From contig CAVNZM010000007.1 in the NCBI GenBank assembly GCA_963693365.1, forward strand, positions 8,742,001 to 8,806,000: DNA of 64,000 nt, in the 5' to 3' direction. Positions 63,204-64,000 of this stretch are shown here, in pieces. Within the stretch, counting starts at the first letter, position 1. Each line of letters starts with the position of its first letter. Under the pieces are notes generated by a model. The model saw only the letters and a program-made list of their open reading frames with translations, did not search any database and was not told the DNA's origin. Origin of the DNA: Amoebidium appalachense (lineage: Eukaryota; Ichthyosporea). The position numbers were made by a program, and so were the translations under genes.

Positions 63204-64000
63204 ATGGCTGACGGCGGGACTGTCCCTATGGAGGGAGCTGCTCCTCCCGCGCCTGGAATGGATAAGAAGAGGAGTAACGGTCTGCGTAGGAACAAAGTCG
63301 GTAACATATGCAGTGTTCCAGGCTGCAGAGGCAACTACGACGACCAAAACAAGGTTTTCGTTTACAAATTCCCCAACCCAAACGACGGGCGCATTAAAAG
63401 CGAGACACTACGCGAGGAAACACGGAACCTTCACAGTGCGTAGCTACGTGCTGTGCCGAGGCAGTGGCCTGAGAACTTCGACCCGCAGTGGGTTCATTTT
63501 TGTGTGGGAGATCAACGGTCAAAAAATCGATCTCTCATTCGAGGGGGGGAGTCTATCTACGAGTCTGAACGCGGGCAGGCACTCAAGGAGGCCTTCAAAC
63601 TCACACCCGCCGTTCTCTGGCCCAACAACTTCGACAAGCAGAAGGTGGGGCCAGCTTTGGCTGTGTTCCACGAGTCCACCATTGCTGCGCTCGACAACCA
63701 CGTGGTCGATGAACCCCCATTTAGGTTCACCCCAAACTTCCTAAAACAAATCGCACGGTGGTGGAAGCTTATGAACGTCGGTATCACCACGTATGCGGCG
63801 CGCAAAATGAACCCATGGTGTGCTGCATTCACCAGCAGCAGTGACCAGCGGCTGATTTGGCTGGAGAAATTCACTGAGTGGGTGGTGAGCATGCCCACTG
63901 GAGAGCATGCCCACTGGCGAGGGGGGTTTTACGGAGGAAACGCAGTGGTCGCTGGCGTTTACGAGCAAGACAATGGTACCCCCCCCCCCCCCCCCCCCCC
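63204..64000 (+). pseudogene. THAP / P-element-like transposase, interrupted by an in-frame stop, runs off the window
   Basis: From ATG 63204 the frame gives a basic leader and a THAP-like start: CSVPGCRGNY...VYKFPNP (the C-x4-C and FP pattern of the zinc-binding DNA-recognition domain of P-element transposases and THAP proteins). A TAG at 63441-63443 interrupts it. The same frame then continues open to the window end with LRAVPRQ and a region like THAP9/P-element transposase cores (LWPNNFDKQKVGPALAVFHE, FLKQIARWWKLMNVG, WLEKFTEW). The single stop may be a nonsense mutation; an intron around it is less likely because the frame is kept. The window ends in a C run at 63977-64000. Confidence 0.65.

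Overview
This is eukaryotic nuclear DNA. Genes are split into many short exons with GT-AG junctions. Introns of roughly 100 bp to 2 kb are packed with (GT/CA)n microsatellites and pure C or G runs (the longest seen is 72 bases). There are also non-LTR retrotransposon copies, a THAP/P-element-like transposase remnant and thrombospondin type 1 domains. Together these would fit a protist related to animals (an ichthyosporean or choanoflagellate type), but that lineage is only an inference; no rRNA or tRNA gene was found to anchor it.

Layout: (1) 1-2104, 3' part of a LINE-like element; (2) 3132-3268, an orphan exon; (3) 4151-8178, minus strand, a 7-exon ABCG half-transporter with one frameshift; (4) 8.2-13.4 kb, intergenic, with large CA/TC arrays and an inverted repeat pair; (5) 13387-23681, minus strand, a 14-exon drug/metabolite (SLC35/triose-phosphate-translocator type) transporter; (6) 23.7-27.8 kb, mostly C-rich intergenic DNA with weak ORFs; (7) 27852-31760, minus strand, an unrecognised multi-exon gene; (8) 32675-33580, minus strand, a small gene with short introns; (9) 34.9-37.5 kb, a second, broken LINE copy between direct repeats; (10) 39.7-40.2 kb, a palindromic satellite; (11) 42364-47863, minus strand, a 7-exon single-pass membrane protein alternating carbohydrate-binding-like and thrombospondin type 1 modules; (12) 49.4-51.6 kb, a giant GT/CA inverted repeat; (13) 53.8-62.2 kb, plus strand, a 9-exon mitochondrial pyrimidine-nucleotide-type carrier; (14) 63204-64000, a THAP/P-element-like transposase with an in-frame stop, running off the window.

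The genes do not form an obvious pathway. Three encode membrane transporters and one a cell-surface protein. The most unusual shared property lies in the introns. A dispersed repeat of about 60-110 bp that ends in a poly(C) run recurs in introns of at least three genes, often just upstream of the splice acceptor. Separately, many introns begin with a poly(C) run within about 30 nt of the 5' splice site. All exon models were built by hand from splice signals, reading frame and phase agreement; the exon sums close in frame except for the ABCG frameshift.
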